Source of the DNA: Pseudonocardia alni
GTDB taxonomy: Bacteria; Actinomycetota; Actinomycetes; Mycobacteriales; Pseudonocardiaceae
NCBI RefSeq assembly: GCF_002813375.1
Contig: NZ_PHUJ01000003.1
Location: 1,736,001-1,800,000, forward strand
Direction: 5' to 3'
Length of the DNA stretch: 64,000 nucleotides
The notes under the pieces are model-generated. The model was not told where the DNA came from. It saw only the letters and a program-made list of their open reading frames with translations, and did not search any database. The position numbers and the translations under genes were made by a program. Below, in pieces: positions 9,882-17,821 of this stretch. Every line of letters begins with the position of its first letter. Positions within the stretch are counted from its first letter, which is position 1.

Positions 9882-10873
9882 AGGCACTCGCCTACGAGCG
9901 GGCGCACCTGCTCGACGCGTTCGCCATCGATCTGGTCGACGTCGCCGAACCGCGGTTGCGGGCCGGCGACCTGCTGGTCGAGGTGCGGGCGATCGGTGTC
10001 AACCCCGGCGAGGCCGCGATCCGGCGGACCCGCAGTGCGCCGCCGGGCGGTCGCGTCGTCCTCGGATGGGAGTTCGCGGGCGTCGTCGTCGCGACCGGGC
10101 CCGCGGCCACCGGGTTCGCGGTCGGGGACCGGGTGATGGGCACCGGCGACATCACCCGCGACGGGAGCTGGGCCGAACGCGTCGCGGTCGACCACCGGGT
10201 CGTCGCCCCGATCGCCGACGAGCTCACGTTCGCCGACGCCGCATCCCTGCCGATCGGCGTGCTCACCGCGTGGGAGGCGCTCGTCCGCGACGGCGACGCA
10301 CTGCCCGCCGGCGTCGGGAACGTCCTGGTCGTCGGCGCCGCGGGCGGTGTGGGCTCGATGGCCACGCAGCTGCTGGCGACGTGGACGCAGGCATTCGTGA
10401 TCGGCACGGCGTCGCGGCCCGAGTCACGGCAGTGGGCCACCGCCTTGGGGGCCGACCTCGTCGTCGACCACCACCGCGACCTCGCCGCCCAGCTGCGCGA
10501 CGCCGGGGTCGGCCCCGTCGACCTCGTGCTGTCCACCTCGGACACCGGCAGCCGGCTCACCTCGTACGTCGAGCTGCTGCGCCCGTTCGGACACCTCGCC
10601 TTCGTCGACGCGCCGGGGCGCTGGGACCTGGAGGCGGCCGCCGGCAGATCGCTGTCGCTGCACGGCGAGATGGTGTTCAGCACGATCGTCACCGGCGGCG
10701 ACGCCACCCGTCAGGGCCGGATCCTCGCCCGCGCGGCGGGCGACGTCGTGGCGGGCCGCCTGCGTCCGATCGGGACGACGACGCTGCAGGGACTGACCCC
10801 CGAGGCCATGCGGGCCGCACACACGCTCGTCGAGAGCGGCCGGAGCGTCGGCAAGACCGTGATCACCCTCTGA
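9878..10873 (+). CDS. Medium-chain NADPH:quinone-type oxidoreductase (MDR family)
   Basis: The 331-residue MDR-superfamily reductase starts at GTG 9878, overlapping the previous stop in a GTGA junction. It has the N-terminal GroES-like domain (GVNPGEAAIRR, GWEFAGVV) and the cofactor-binding VVGAAGGVGSMATQL (about residues 148-162). Zinc ligands are absent, so it belongs to the quinone reductase/zeta-crystallin side rather than to zinc alcohol dehydrogenases. It probably reduces a quinone or enone with NADPH. It is the second gene of the TetR-controlled redox operon. Confidence 0.88.
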   Translation: MKALAYERAHLLDAFAIDLVDVAEPRLRAGDLLVEVRAIGVNPGEAAIRRTRSAPPGGRVVLGWEFAGVVVATGPAATGFAVGDRVMGTGDITRDGSWAERVAVDHRVVAPIADELTFADAASLPIGVLTAWEALVRDGDALPAGVGNVLVVGAAGGVGSMATQLLATWTQAFVIGTASRPESRQWATALGADLVVDHHRDLAAQLRDAGVGPVDLVLSTSDTGSRLTSYVELLRPFGHLAFVDAPGRWDLEAAAGRSLSLHGEMVFSTIVTGGDATRQGRILARAAGDVVAGRLRPIGTTTLQGLTPEAMRAAHTLVESGRSVGKTVITL

Positions 10874-10921
10874 CCCCGGCCCGCAGGGCCCGGGACCCAC
10901 CGACGGAAGGAACGACCCGGC

Positions 10922-11383
10922 ATGACACCGAACCTGCTGGACGGCGAGTACGTCCCCAGCTCCGATCCCACCACCCGCGACCAGGTCGAGCTCTACGAAC
11001 GCACCGGCGGCCGGGAGGGTGCGACCATGCTGGGCGGCCCCGTCGTCGTCCTGACCACCCGCGGGGCACGGTCGGGCACGCTGCGCAAGACCCCCCTGAT
11101 GCGGATCGAGCGCGGCGGCGTCTACGCCCTCGGAGCGTCGGCCGGTGGGCAGGCCCGACACCCGGGCTGGTTCCACAACCTGACCGCGCACCCGACGGTG
11201 CAGCTGCAGGACGGGGCCCGCCGGGCGCTGATGACCGCGCGCGTCGCCGAGGGCACCGAACGCGCGGACTGGCTCGCCTACGCCGACGGGCTGTACCCGT
11301 TCTTCGCCGACCTGCGCGAGCGCGCCGTCCTGACCGGTGACCGGGAGGTGCCGGTGGTGCTGCTCGAACCCGTCACGGACTGA
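10922..11383 (+). CDS. Ddn-like F420H2-dependent nitroreductase-family protein
   Basis: The 153-residue protein shows the signature of the deazaflavin-dependent nitroreductase family: TRGARSGTLRKTPLMRI, then ALGASAGGQARHPGWFHNL, then HPTVQLQ. In Mycobacterium, Ddn uses reduced F420 to reduce quinones and nitroimidazoles. The gene starts 48 bp after the MDR gene; GGAAGGAACG precedes ATG 10922. With an F420/NADP-type protein at the head of the operon, an F420-linked electrophile or quinone detoxification unit is plausible. It converges with the GntR-TetR gene. Confidence 0.9.
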   Translation: MTPNLLDGEYVPSSDPTTRDQVELYERTGGREGATMLGGPVVVLTTRGARSGTLRKTPLMRIERGGVYALGASAGGQARHPGWFHNLTAHPTVQLQDGARRALMTARVAEGTERADWLAYADGLYPFFADLRERAVLTGDREVPVVLLEPVTD

Positions 11384-11415
11384 CCCCTCGAGGAGTCCCG
11401 GCACGGAGCCGGCGG

Positions 11416-12405
11416 TCACGGGGCCGACCGCGAGTTGCTCGACGGTGGCTCCCCCACCAGGACCGCGAACCCGTCCAGGTGCCGGGCCAGGCTGTAGTCG
11501 AACAGCTCGTCGACGTCGGGGACGACTCGCTCATGGACCTGCGCCAGCAAGGGGAAGCGCCCGCCGGCGAACAGCGCGTCGGTCCGTGCACGCTGCGCTT
11601 GCCGCCACCGGCCCAGCGACACACCTGTCTCCTGCTCGGCCTCCACCTCGTCCGCTGTGGACAGTGCAGCGTTGATCACCAACGAATGCAGCGCGAGCGC
11701 CTCCTGCATCCGCGTGCGCAGTGACAGGCCGAGACCCTCGAGCGCCCGCAGGGTCCACTCGGTGTGCACCATCATGTTCGGCGCCATCGAGGGCCGGGTG
11801 AACGACACCGCTCGGGGCAGCCACAGGTGTCGCCGGCACAGCCCCCACTGCCACCGCGCGATCAGCTCCAGTCTGGCTCGCCAGCCGTCGGGTCCCGGGT
11901 CGGGGAGTTCCAGCTCCCCGAAGACCAGGTCGGCCATCTCGGTCATCAGGTCGTCCTTGTTCGCGATGTGGCGATAGAGGGACATCGCCCCCACGCCGAG
12001 CTCGGCGGCGACCCGCCGCATGGACACCGCCCCCGCACCCTCGACGTCGGCGATCGCGACAGCGGTCCGCAGCACGTGCTCGCGACCGAGTGCCTGCCTC
12101 GCTCCGCCGGCCGGACGCGGCGGGAACGACCGGGAAGCGGACGTGTGCGCCCGGCCCGGCCGGCGCGGCCCGTTCGTGGAGGCGCTGACGACGGTGCCGG
12201 AGCCCACCTTCGCCTCGACCAGGCCCTCGTCGCGCAGGACAGCAAGAACCTTCGTCGCGGTCGCGATCGCGACGTTCCACCGGTCGGCGATCTGCCGGAT
12301 GGACGGGATCCGGTCCCCCGGCCTCAGATCACCGGATCGGATCCGGGCCGCGAACTCCCCGGCGATCCGCCGGTAGAGCGGCTCCGGCTGAGCGTCCTCC
12401 GACAT
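11416..12405 (-). CDS. GntR-TetR fusion regulator
   Basis: This 329-residue regulator has two different DNA-binding domains. Residues 8-70 form a GntR winged helix (YRRIAGEFAARIRSGDLRPG...RIPSIRQIADRW). Residues about 105-155 form a TetR HTH (VSMRRVAAELGVGAMSLYRHI), followed by a TetR_C ligand-binding domain (GLCRRHLWLPRAVSF). The arrangement is known from some actinobacterial regulators. Upstream are two copies of a TGCACTAGTTCACTT word, at least one of them in a near-perfect 18-bp palindrome. It is divergent from the GPP34/flavoprotein operon. Confidence 0.9.
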   Translation of the reverse strand: MSEDAQPEPLYRRIAGEFAARIRSGDLRPGDRIPSIRQIADRWNVAIATATKVLAVLRDEGLVEAKVGSGTVVSASTNGPRRPGRAHTSASRSFPPRPAGGARQALGREHVLRTAVAIADVEGAGAVSMRRVAAELGVGAMSLYRHIANKDDLMTEMADLVFGELELPDPGPDGWRARLELIARWQWGLCRRHLWLPRAVSFTRPSMAPNMMVHTEWTLRALEGLGLSLRTRMQEALALHSLVINAALSTADEVEAEQETGVSLGRWRQAQRARTDALFAGGRFPLLAQVHERVVPDVDELFDYSLARHLDGFAVLVGEPPSSNSRSAP

Positions 12406-12440
12406 GCGGACCTCCTGAGCGTCGTCGTCGACAGCGAGGG

Positions 12441-12477
12441 AAGTGCACTAGTTCACTTCCGCTGCACTAGTTCACTT
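12441..12477. promoter_or_regulatory. Tandem operator for the GntR-TetR regulator
   Basis: The 15-bp word TGCACTAGTTCACTT occurs at 12444-12458 and again at 12463-12477, 19 bp apart. The first copy is the 18-bp near-palindrome AAGTGCACTAGTTCACTT (12441-12458) centred on ACTAGT. Its position 36 bp before the regulator start suggests autoregulation. Two adjacent sites would suit a protein carrying two HTH domains. Confidence 0.6.
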
Positions 12478-12532
12478 TGCAGAGGCATCTGAACACGATT
12501 TATTGACCGTCTCACGTCCTCGCGGAGACAGT

Positions 12533-12557
12533 GTACGCGTAGTTCGCTACAGCGTAC
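12533..12557 (+). promoter_or_regulatory. UUCG-capped hairpin upstream of the GPP34 gene
   Basis: GTACGC-GTAG-TTCG-CTAC-A-GCGTAC forms a 10-bp stem with one bulged A and a UUCG tetraloop, an exceptionally stable RNA hairpin. It ends 75 bp before the GPP34 start. It may be a leader-mRNA structure or, as DNA, a protein-binding palindrome. Confidence 0.4.
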
Positions 12558-12631
12558 GCAGTCAGCGAGCCGGAGCTTCGCCACCCGGCGATCCGCCCCG
12601 CACCGCCCGCCGGACCGGAAAGGACATCCCC

Positions 12632-13258
12632 ATGCTCACCGTCGCCGAGGAAGTCGTCCTCATCGCCCTCGACGAGGACACCGGCAGGGGCGGGACCCGC
12701 CTCGGCCTGGACTGGGCCGTGGCCGGTGCGGTCGTCGTCGAGCTGGCCCTCGCCGAGCGCATCGCCGTGGGGGACGACGACGTCGTCACGGTCGTGGACC
12801 CGGCCCCGACAGGGGCCGGGCACCTCGACACCGTCCTCGCCGAGGTCGCGGGCCGGGTGAAGGTCTCGACGCTGTTGCGACGGACGCGCGCCGGGGCGCC
12901 GGGGCGCGCCATCGCCGCGCTCGTCGAACGCGGTGTGCTCCGGCGCCGACGCGGCCGGCTGCTCGGTCTCGTCCCGGCGCACCGCTACCCCACACAGGAC
13001 TCCTCGGCCGGATCCGAGATCCGCAGCAGGCTCGCCGACGCCGTCCTCGACGGGAACGAGCCCGACGAGCGCACCGCTGCCCTGATCGGCGTGCTGCACG
13101 CCGCGAGGCTGTGGCGCCGCGCGCTGCCCACCGGTCACCGGAGGCAGGTCCGCACACGGATGGGCGACATCGCCACGGGGCAGGCCGTCGGTCCCGCAGT
13201 GCGCACGGCCATCGCCCGGACGAAGGGCGCCATCGCCGCGATGGCCGCATCGGGCTGA
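12632..13258 (+). CDS. GPP34 (GOLPH3/Vps74-like) family protein
   Basis: The 208-residue protein begins MLTVAEEVVLIALDEDTG, the hallmark of GPP34 proteins, followed by a helical body with RVKVSTLLRR and ALVERGVLRRRRGRLLGL. In eukaryotes the family binds phosphatidylinositol-4-phosphate and Golgi enzymes; in actinobacteria it is common but of unknown function. The ATG lies 31 bp upstream of a flavoprotein gene that overlaps a membrane-protein gene, so the three form an operon. Peripheral membrane association is a guess from the family. Confidence 0.85.
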   Translation: MLTVAEEVVLIALDEDTGRGGTRLGLDWAVAGAVVVELALAERIAVGDDDVVTVVDPAPTGAGHLDTVLAEVAGRVKVSTLLRRTRAGAPGRAIAALVERGVLRRRRGRLLGLVPAHRYPTQDSSAGSEIRSRLADAVLDGNEPDERTAALIGVLHAARLWRRALPTGHRRQVRTRMGDIATGQAVGPAVRTAIARTKGAIAAMAASG

Positions 13259-13289
13259 ACCGACCGAACAGACGGACAGGAGCGACCCG

Positions 13290-14738
13290 ATGGTGACCGA
13301 CATCGACACCGACTACCTCGTGATCGGCGCAGGCGCGACCGCGATGGCGTTCGTCGACACGGTGCTGACCGAATCGCGGGCGACCGTCACCATGGTCGAC
13401 CGCTACCACCGACCCGGCGGACACTGGACCATCGCCTACCCCTTCGTACGGCTGCACCAACCGTCGGCGGTGTACGGCGTGAACTCCCGCCCGCTCGGCG
13501 AGGACCGGGTCGACCGGACGGGCTGGAACGCCGGGATGTACGAGCTGGCGGGCGCCGCCGAGATCTGCGACTACTTCGACCAGGTGATGCGCCGGACGTT
13601 CCTGCCGTCCGGGCGGGTCTCCTACTTCCCGATGGCCGAGTACCGGGGTGGCGGACGGTTCCACGTGACGACCTCGGGCACCCGGTACCGGGTGACCGTG
13701 CGGCGCAGGATCGTGGACACCACCTACCAGGGCGTCACGGTGCCCGCGATGCGGCCGCCGGCGTTCCCGGTCGCCGACGGGATCCGAGTCGTGCCGCCGA
13801 ACGAGTTGCCCGCCGTTCGCGAGCCCTCCGACCGCTACGTCGTCGTCGGAGCGGGCAAGACCGGGATCGACGCCTGCCTCTGGCTGCTGGAGCAGGGCGT
13901 CGACCCCGCCGACCTGACCTGGATCATGCCCCGAGCGCCGTGGCTCATCGACCGTGCGACGGTGCAGCCGATGCCGCTGCGCCGCCCCGCGGAGATCGCG
14001 GCGGACCACGCCGCGAAGCACTCCGCGATCATGGGCGCCGAGTCGGTAGGCGACCTCTTCGACCGGCTCGACGCGGCGGGAGCGCTGCTGAGGATCTCCC
14101 CGGACGAGCGGCCGACGGCGTTCCGCTGCGCCACCGTCTCCCGGGCCGAGCTGGAACAGCTGCGCAGGATCTCCGACGTCGTCCGCCTCGGCCGGGTCAC
14201 ACGCATCGACCCGACGGCCATCGAACTCGACGGCGGCACGCTCCCGACCGGCCCCCAGGTGCTGCACGTGGACTGCACCGCCGACGCCGTGAAGCAGCTG
14301 CCCGTCGTACCGATCTTCCAGGACGGACTGATCACCCTGCAGCCGGTCCGCGCGTGCCAGCCGGTGTTCAGCGCCGCACTCGTCGCACACGTGGAGGTGA
14401 CCGGTCCCGACGACACCGTGCGCAACGAACTCTGTCCCGTCACCCCCTACCCGAGCAGCGACGTGGACTGGCTCCGGTTCGCCCTCTCGGCGAACGCGGA
14501 ACAGCTGCGCTGGGCAGCGAACCCGGACATCGACGCCTGGCTGCGCGCCTCCCGCCTGCATCCGGATCTCGCCCCGCCGATGCCGGACGACCCGGCCGAA
14601 CGCGCGGTCGTCGAACAGGCGGCCACGGCCATGGCGAAGGCCCAGAACGCGAAGCTCGACGAGCTCCTGCACACACGACGGTCGCTGCCGCCACCGGGAC
14701 CGCACCACCCGACACGCAGAGAGGCGGCCACTGGATGA
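13290..14738 (+). CDS. FAD/NAD(P)-dependent oxidoreductase (monooxygenase-like)
   Basis: The 482-residue flavoprotein has two dinucleotide folds: an FAD fold at the N-terminus (YLVIGAGATAMAFVDTVL, with the acidic residue in VTMVDRYHRPGGHW) and an NADP-type fold near residue 184 (YVVVGAGKTGIDACLWLLEQG). The layout resembles flavin-containing monooxygenases and other class B flavoproteins, but the FxGxxxHxxxY fingerprint is not seen. GGAGCGACCCG precedes ATG 13290. The stop overlaps the downstream membrane-protein gene (ATGA). Substrate unknown. Confidence 0.82.
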   Translation: MVTDIDTDYLVIGAGATAMAFVDTVLTESRATVTMVDRYHRPGGHWTIAYPFVRLHQPSAVYGVNSRPLGEDRVDRTGWNAGMYELAGAAEICDYFDQVMRRTFLPSGRVSYFPMAEYRGGGRFHVTTSGTRYRVTVRRRIVDTTYQGVTVPAMRPPAFPVADGIRVVPPNELPAVREPSDRYVVVGAGKTGIDACLWLLEQGVDPADLTWIMPRAPWLIDRATVQPMPLRRPAEIAADHAAKHSAIMGAESVGDLFDRLDAAGALLRISPDERPTAFRCATVSRAELEQLRRISDVVRLGRVTRIDPTAIELDGGTLPTGPQVLHVDCTADAVKQLPVVPIFQDGLITLQPVRACQPVFSAALVAHVEVTGPDDTVRNELCPVTPYPSSDVDWLRFALSANAEQLRWAANPDIDAWLRASRLHPDLAPPMPDDPAERAVVEQAATAMAKAQNAKLDELLHTRRSLPPPGPHHPTRREAATG

Positions 14739-15778
14739 ACCGGTCAGGGAACCGGCGGTGGAACCGGGCGCCCTGGACGCTCGCACTGCTGACCACGGTG
14801 TGCGCGGAGCTCACCTTCACCGCGGTCGCGGTGCCGTTCACCTGGCTGTTGGTGCCGCTGCTGATGGTGATGTACGGCGCCGGTGTCCTCGTGCTCCGCG
14901 AGGCGACCGTGCGGGCCGGTGGCACCTGGCCGAGCCTCGTACTGCTGGGCGTGGCCTACCAGGTCGCGGAGGACGGCCTGGGCCTGCAGGCCCTGACCAG
15001 CCCCCGGATGTACGGCGCCGCCGACTGGGGATTCCGGGCGCTCGGCGTGAACTGGACCTACTGGGAATCCCAGGTCGGCGTGCACGTCGTGCTCAGCGTC
15101 CTCGTTCCGATCACCCTCACCGACCTCCTCTTCCCGGCACAACGGGACCGGCCCTACCTCGGCAACCGGGGCCTGGCCGGCGCGGGCTCCCTCGCGGTCC
15201 TGGGCGTGCTCGGGCTCCGCCACCTGATCTCGGCGACCGAGGACCCCGGCTACCGGACCCCCTGGGGCTTCACGCTCCTGTTCCTCGCACTCATCGCGAC
15301 GCTCGGCGTGGTCGCGCTGCTGGTCCTCCCCCGCCGCGGCGTCACCGCCCGCGTTCGCGGGGCCCGGAAGACGCCCCACCCGACCCTGGTCGGAGTCGTG
15401 TCCGGGTACCTGACCATGGCGTTCCTCACCACGCTGCTCCCGCTCGGCCTCGGCCCCACGATGCTGCTCGGCGACCTGATGTCCCCCGCCCAGCGGCTGG
15501 TCGTCGGACTGATGACCGCCGTCCCGTTCGGCTGGCTGCTCCTGCGTTGGCAGGCATCGCCCGGGTGGAGTGACCGGCACCGGATCCGGCTCATCGGCGG
15601 CATCCTCGTGTCGCACACCGCGTTCATGATGCCCGCGTCACCGACCGCCGCACTCGTCGGTTCGGTCGCGATCGTGACACAGGTGTACCTGCTGGCACGT
15701 CTCGCCGAGCATCTCCGGCGGCGGAGAGCCGAGGCTGCCGATCCCCGCGACGAGCATCCGCTGAGCCGGCCGGAATGA
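14735..15778 (+). CDS. Polytopic membrane protein, unknown function
   Basis: The 347-residue protein has about nine hydrophobic segments, beginning with LTFTAVAVPFTWLLVPLLMV and ending with a basic, hydrophilic tail (LRRRRAEAADPRDEH). I recognise no family. It is translationally coupled to the flavoprotein gene (4-bp ATGA overlap), so it probably transports or houses the substrate of that enzyme. The internal sequence HVVLSVLVPITLTDLLFP is typical of small actinobacterial membrane proteins. It is the last gene of the GPP34 operon. Confidence 0.8.
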   Translation: MNRSGNRRWNRAPWTLALLTTVCAELTFTAVAVPFTWLLVPLLMVMYGAGVLVLREATVRAGGTWPSLVLLGVAYQVAEDGLGLQALTSPRMYGAADWGFRALGVNWTYWESQVGVHVVLSVLVPITLTDLLFPAQRDRPYLGNRGLAGAGSLAVLGVLGLRHLISATEDPGYRTPWGFTLLFLALIATLGVVALLVLPRRGVTARVRGARKTPHPTLVGVVSGYLTMAFLTTLLPLGLGPTMLLGDLMSPAQRLVVGLMTAVPFGWLLLRWQASPGWSDRHRIRLIGGILVSHTAFMMPASPTAALVGSVAIVTQVYLLARLAEHLRRRRAEAADPRDEHPLSRPE

Positions 15779-16051
15779 CCACCGTCATCAGCGACCTCGC
15801 CTGCCCGGTCGCGCTCCCGGCTCCTCGTCCCGCCGCACGCCACGGCAGTCCGGAGTCGTGCTCATCGATCACGCGCGCGGCCCGGCGCAGAGTCGACCGG
15901 ATGTGGAGGACAGTGTCGTGACCGACGGTCACGACGGATTCTGTCGGATGTCGCGGTCTGCACGCAGGTTCACCATGAGGTCGACGACGGTGGCGTCGGC
16001 GTCGAGTGGGGTTCCGGAGCGGACCGCGGTCGCGAACATCCGCACCCGCCC

Positions 16052-16304
16052 ACCCTGCTGCGCAGCAGCGCCGCGGAGGCGCTGGAACCGCCCTGCTCGT
16101 CATCGGAGGAGTCGGCACCGCCGTGATCGCCGGGGACACCGTGGGAGACCTCGGTGTCGCTCTCGCGTTCGGCCCCTCCGCGGCTGGGCGAGAACGGGGA
16201 TCGCGATCGGTGTCGTGTTGAGCGTGGCTCATCCGGTCGCCATCCCGATCGACGGCACGTCGGTGAACCCGGCGGCTTCTGCACTCACCCTCACCGGTCC
16301 GTGA
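16052..16304 (+). pseudogene. Decayed aquaporin (AqpZ-like) gene
   Basis: Pieces of an aquaporin appear in three frames. One frame reads LLRSSAAEAL; a 1-base loss near 16084 shifts to GTALLVIGGVGTAVIAGD, matching helix 1 of AqpZ, and continues to GVALAFG of helix 2. After an internal deletion another frame reads AIGVVLSVAHPVAIPIDG (from 16200) and then TSVNPAAS, the region before helix 6 with the second NPA motif. Helices 2-5 and the first NPA motif are missing. The 270 bp before this relic (15779-16051) hold no gene that I can support. Confidence 0.65.
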
Positions 16305-16499
16305 CACGAGTCACCATCCCGGCGCGTGAGGATCGGGGGCCGGGAGTCGTCAGAACTGTCGGATGGCCGTTGCGGACGAGATGGCCGCACCGTCGTCCAC
16401 CGCCGCGGACGCCGTCGCTGTCTGCCGTGGCACGACCGTCACCCGGCTCGATCGGTCCGGGGACCGGCGACACATCCGTCAGACGACAGGAGAACGACG

Positions 16500-16697
16500 A
16501 TGAGCTTCACCGACAAGGCGAAGAACAAGGCCCAGGACGCGGTCGGCAAGGCCAAGGAGAAGATCGGCGACGTCACCGACAACGACGACCTCAAGCGCGA
16601 CGGGCAGGCCGACCAGGCCGAGGCCGCTGCCAAGCAGGCCGGCGAGAAGGCCAAGGACACCGCCAAGAACGTCAAGGACACCTTCACCAAGGACTGA
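16500..16697 (+). CDS. CsbD-family stress protein
   Basis: The 65-residue, Lys/Asp/Ala-rich protein MSFTDKAKNKAQDAVGKAKE matches the CsbD family, small helical, highly charged proteins made in general stress (sigma-B dependent in Bacillus). Function at the molecular level is unknown. GACAGGAGAACGACG precedes the ATG. It opens a stretch of envelope-stress genes (ECF sigma, Asp23-type protein, GlsB-like protein, STAS), although a hairpin terminator 90 bp after its stop suggests a separate transcript. Confidence 0.92.
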   Translation: MSFTDKAKNKAQDAVGKAKEKIGDVTDNDDLKRDGQADQAEAAAKQAGEKAKDTAKNVKDTFTKD

Positions 16698-16786
16698 CCG
16701 CGACACCTCCGAGCAGCGCACATCCCCTTCGCTCCGACGGAGCCACCCGGGACCGAAGCTCGGCCTGCGGCATTCCTCTCGCGGTA

Positions 16787-16820
16787 CGGGGCCCGTGCTC
16801 TCCAGGGACCACGGGCCCCG
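16787..16820 (+). terminator. Hairpin terminator after the CsbD gene
   Basis: CGGGGCCCGTG (16787-16797) and CACGGGCCCCG (16810-16820) form a perfect 11-bp G+C stem with a 12-nt loop, 90 bp after the CsbD stop. No U-tract follows. The rest of the 378-bp stretch 16698-17075 shows no gene. Confidence 0.6.
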
Positions 16821-17075
16821 CCACCGCCTTCGCCCGTCGCTCCCGAACACCAGGTCTCGCCGCCGGCCTCGCACCGGCACCGCCCACACCCCGCCGGGTA
16901 CGGCCCTCCGCCACCGCGACCGGCGCGCCGCAACGGCCCGCCGCTCTCCACTCCGCACCGGCCTGCCGACCGACGACCGCGGACCCAGGGACCCGGCCCG
17001 CACGCCCGTCACCTGTAGGGCTCCGGATGCGGCAGAAGGCGGAGGACCACTCGGCCATCATCCAGAAGAGGTGTC

Positions 17076-17165
17076 ATGTCTGACCCGGACCCGGACCCGG
17101 ACCCGGCCCCACGGCGCCAGCGTGCGCAGAGCCACCGCCGCCGTCCGAACGGCCCGCCGCGATGA
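17076..17165 (+). CDS. Possible 29-residue leader ORF coupled to the sigma gene
   Basis: ATG 17076 is preceded by AGAAGAGGTGTC and opens a 29-codon frame (MSDPDPDPDPAPRRQRAQSH...) whose TGA overlaps the sigma-factor ATG in an ATGA junction. The first codons contain four copies of the hexamer GACCCG. Such coupling could set sigma-factor translation. The peptide resembles nothing known, and the frame may be chance in G+C-rich DNA. Confidence 0.35.
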   Translation: MSDPDPDPDPAPRRQRAQSHRRRPNGPPR

Positions 17166-17821
17166 CCGGCGCCTCCCGACCACACCCCGACCACCGGCGC
17201 AGCGACCGCGCCGTCGCCGCGACCGATGGACCGGCGCGCCCCGGCCGGCCCCCTGCCGGCGCAGGCCCCGGCCGCAACGCCGACCAGATCGACCACCAGG
17301 CCGACGCCTGGCTCGTCGGCAAGGCCCAGCTCGGCTCCATCGAGGCCTACGAGGTCCTCATCCGGCGCCACCGCGACCGCATCCACCGCATCGCGCTGCG
17401 CATGCTGGGCAACCGCGACGACGCCGAGGACATCACCCAGGACGTGGTCATCCAGGTCTGGACCGCACTGGCGGGCTTCGCCGGTGACAGCATGTTCACC
17501 ACCTGGCTCTACCGGATCGTGGTCAACCGCTGCATCACCCACCTCAAGCGCCGCCGCCATGACACCCCCCTCGAGGATCCCGACCTCGCCAGGTCCCCCG
17601 GCGCCGACGCCCAGGCCGAGGCACGCGACCGCCTGCGCGCGGCGCTCGCCGCGCTCGCCGGGCTCCCGGCCGACCAGCGCGCCCCGATCGTGCTGATCGA
17701 CATCGAGCAGCTCAGCTACGACGAGGCGGCGAGCATCCTCGGCGTCTCCGAACCGACCGTCCGGGGACGCCTGTCCCGTGGGCGCCGACAGCTCGCCGAG
17801 ACCATGCGGGAGTGGACATGA
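17162..17821 (+). CDS. ECF-type RNA polymerase sigma factor
   Basis: The 219-residue sigma-70 family protein has region 2 (YEVLIRRHRDRIHRIALRML...DAEDITQDVVIQVW) and region 4 (LPADQRAPIVLIDIEQLSYDEAASILGVSEPTVRGRLSRGRRQLAE), joined by a short linker, which is ECF architecture. The Pro/Arg-rich N-terminal 45 residues are atypical. The stop overlaps the next gene (ATGA), which carries a zinc-finger anti-sigma motif. The two therefore form a sigma/anti-sigma pair that probably reads out cell-envelope stress, since an Asp23 domain, a GlsB-like protein and CsbD are adjacent. Confidence 0.92.
   Translation: MTGASRPHPDHRRSDRAVAATDGPARPGRPPAGAGPGRNADQIDHQADAWLVGKAQLGSIEAYEVLIRRHRDRIHRIALRMLGNRDDAEDITQDVVIQVWTALAGFAGDSMFTTWLYRIVVNRCITHLKRRRHDTPLEDPDLARSPGADAQAEARDRLRAALAALAGLPADQRAPIVLIDIEQLSYDEAASILGVSEPTVRGRLSRGRRQLAETMREWT

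Noticed and set aside
15858..16304. A 148-residue frame in the gap before CsbD
   Set aside because: Only its end resembles a protein (aquaporin segment with NPA); the rest is noncoding or in the wrong frame, so I list a pseudogene.
17083..17106. GACCCG tandem repeat as a frameshifting contingency locus
   Set aside because: The unit is six bases, so changes in copy number would not alter the frame.
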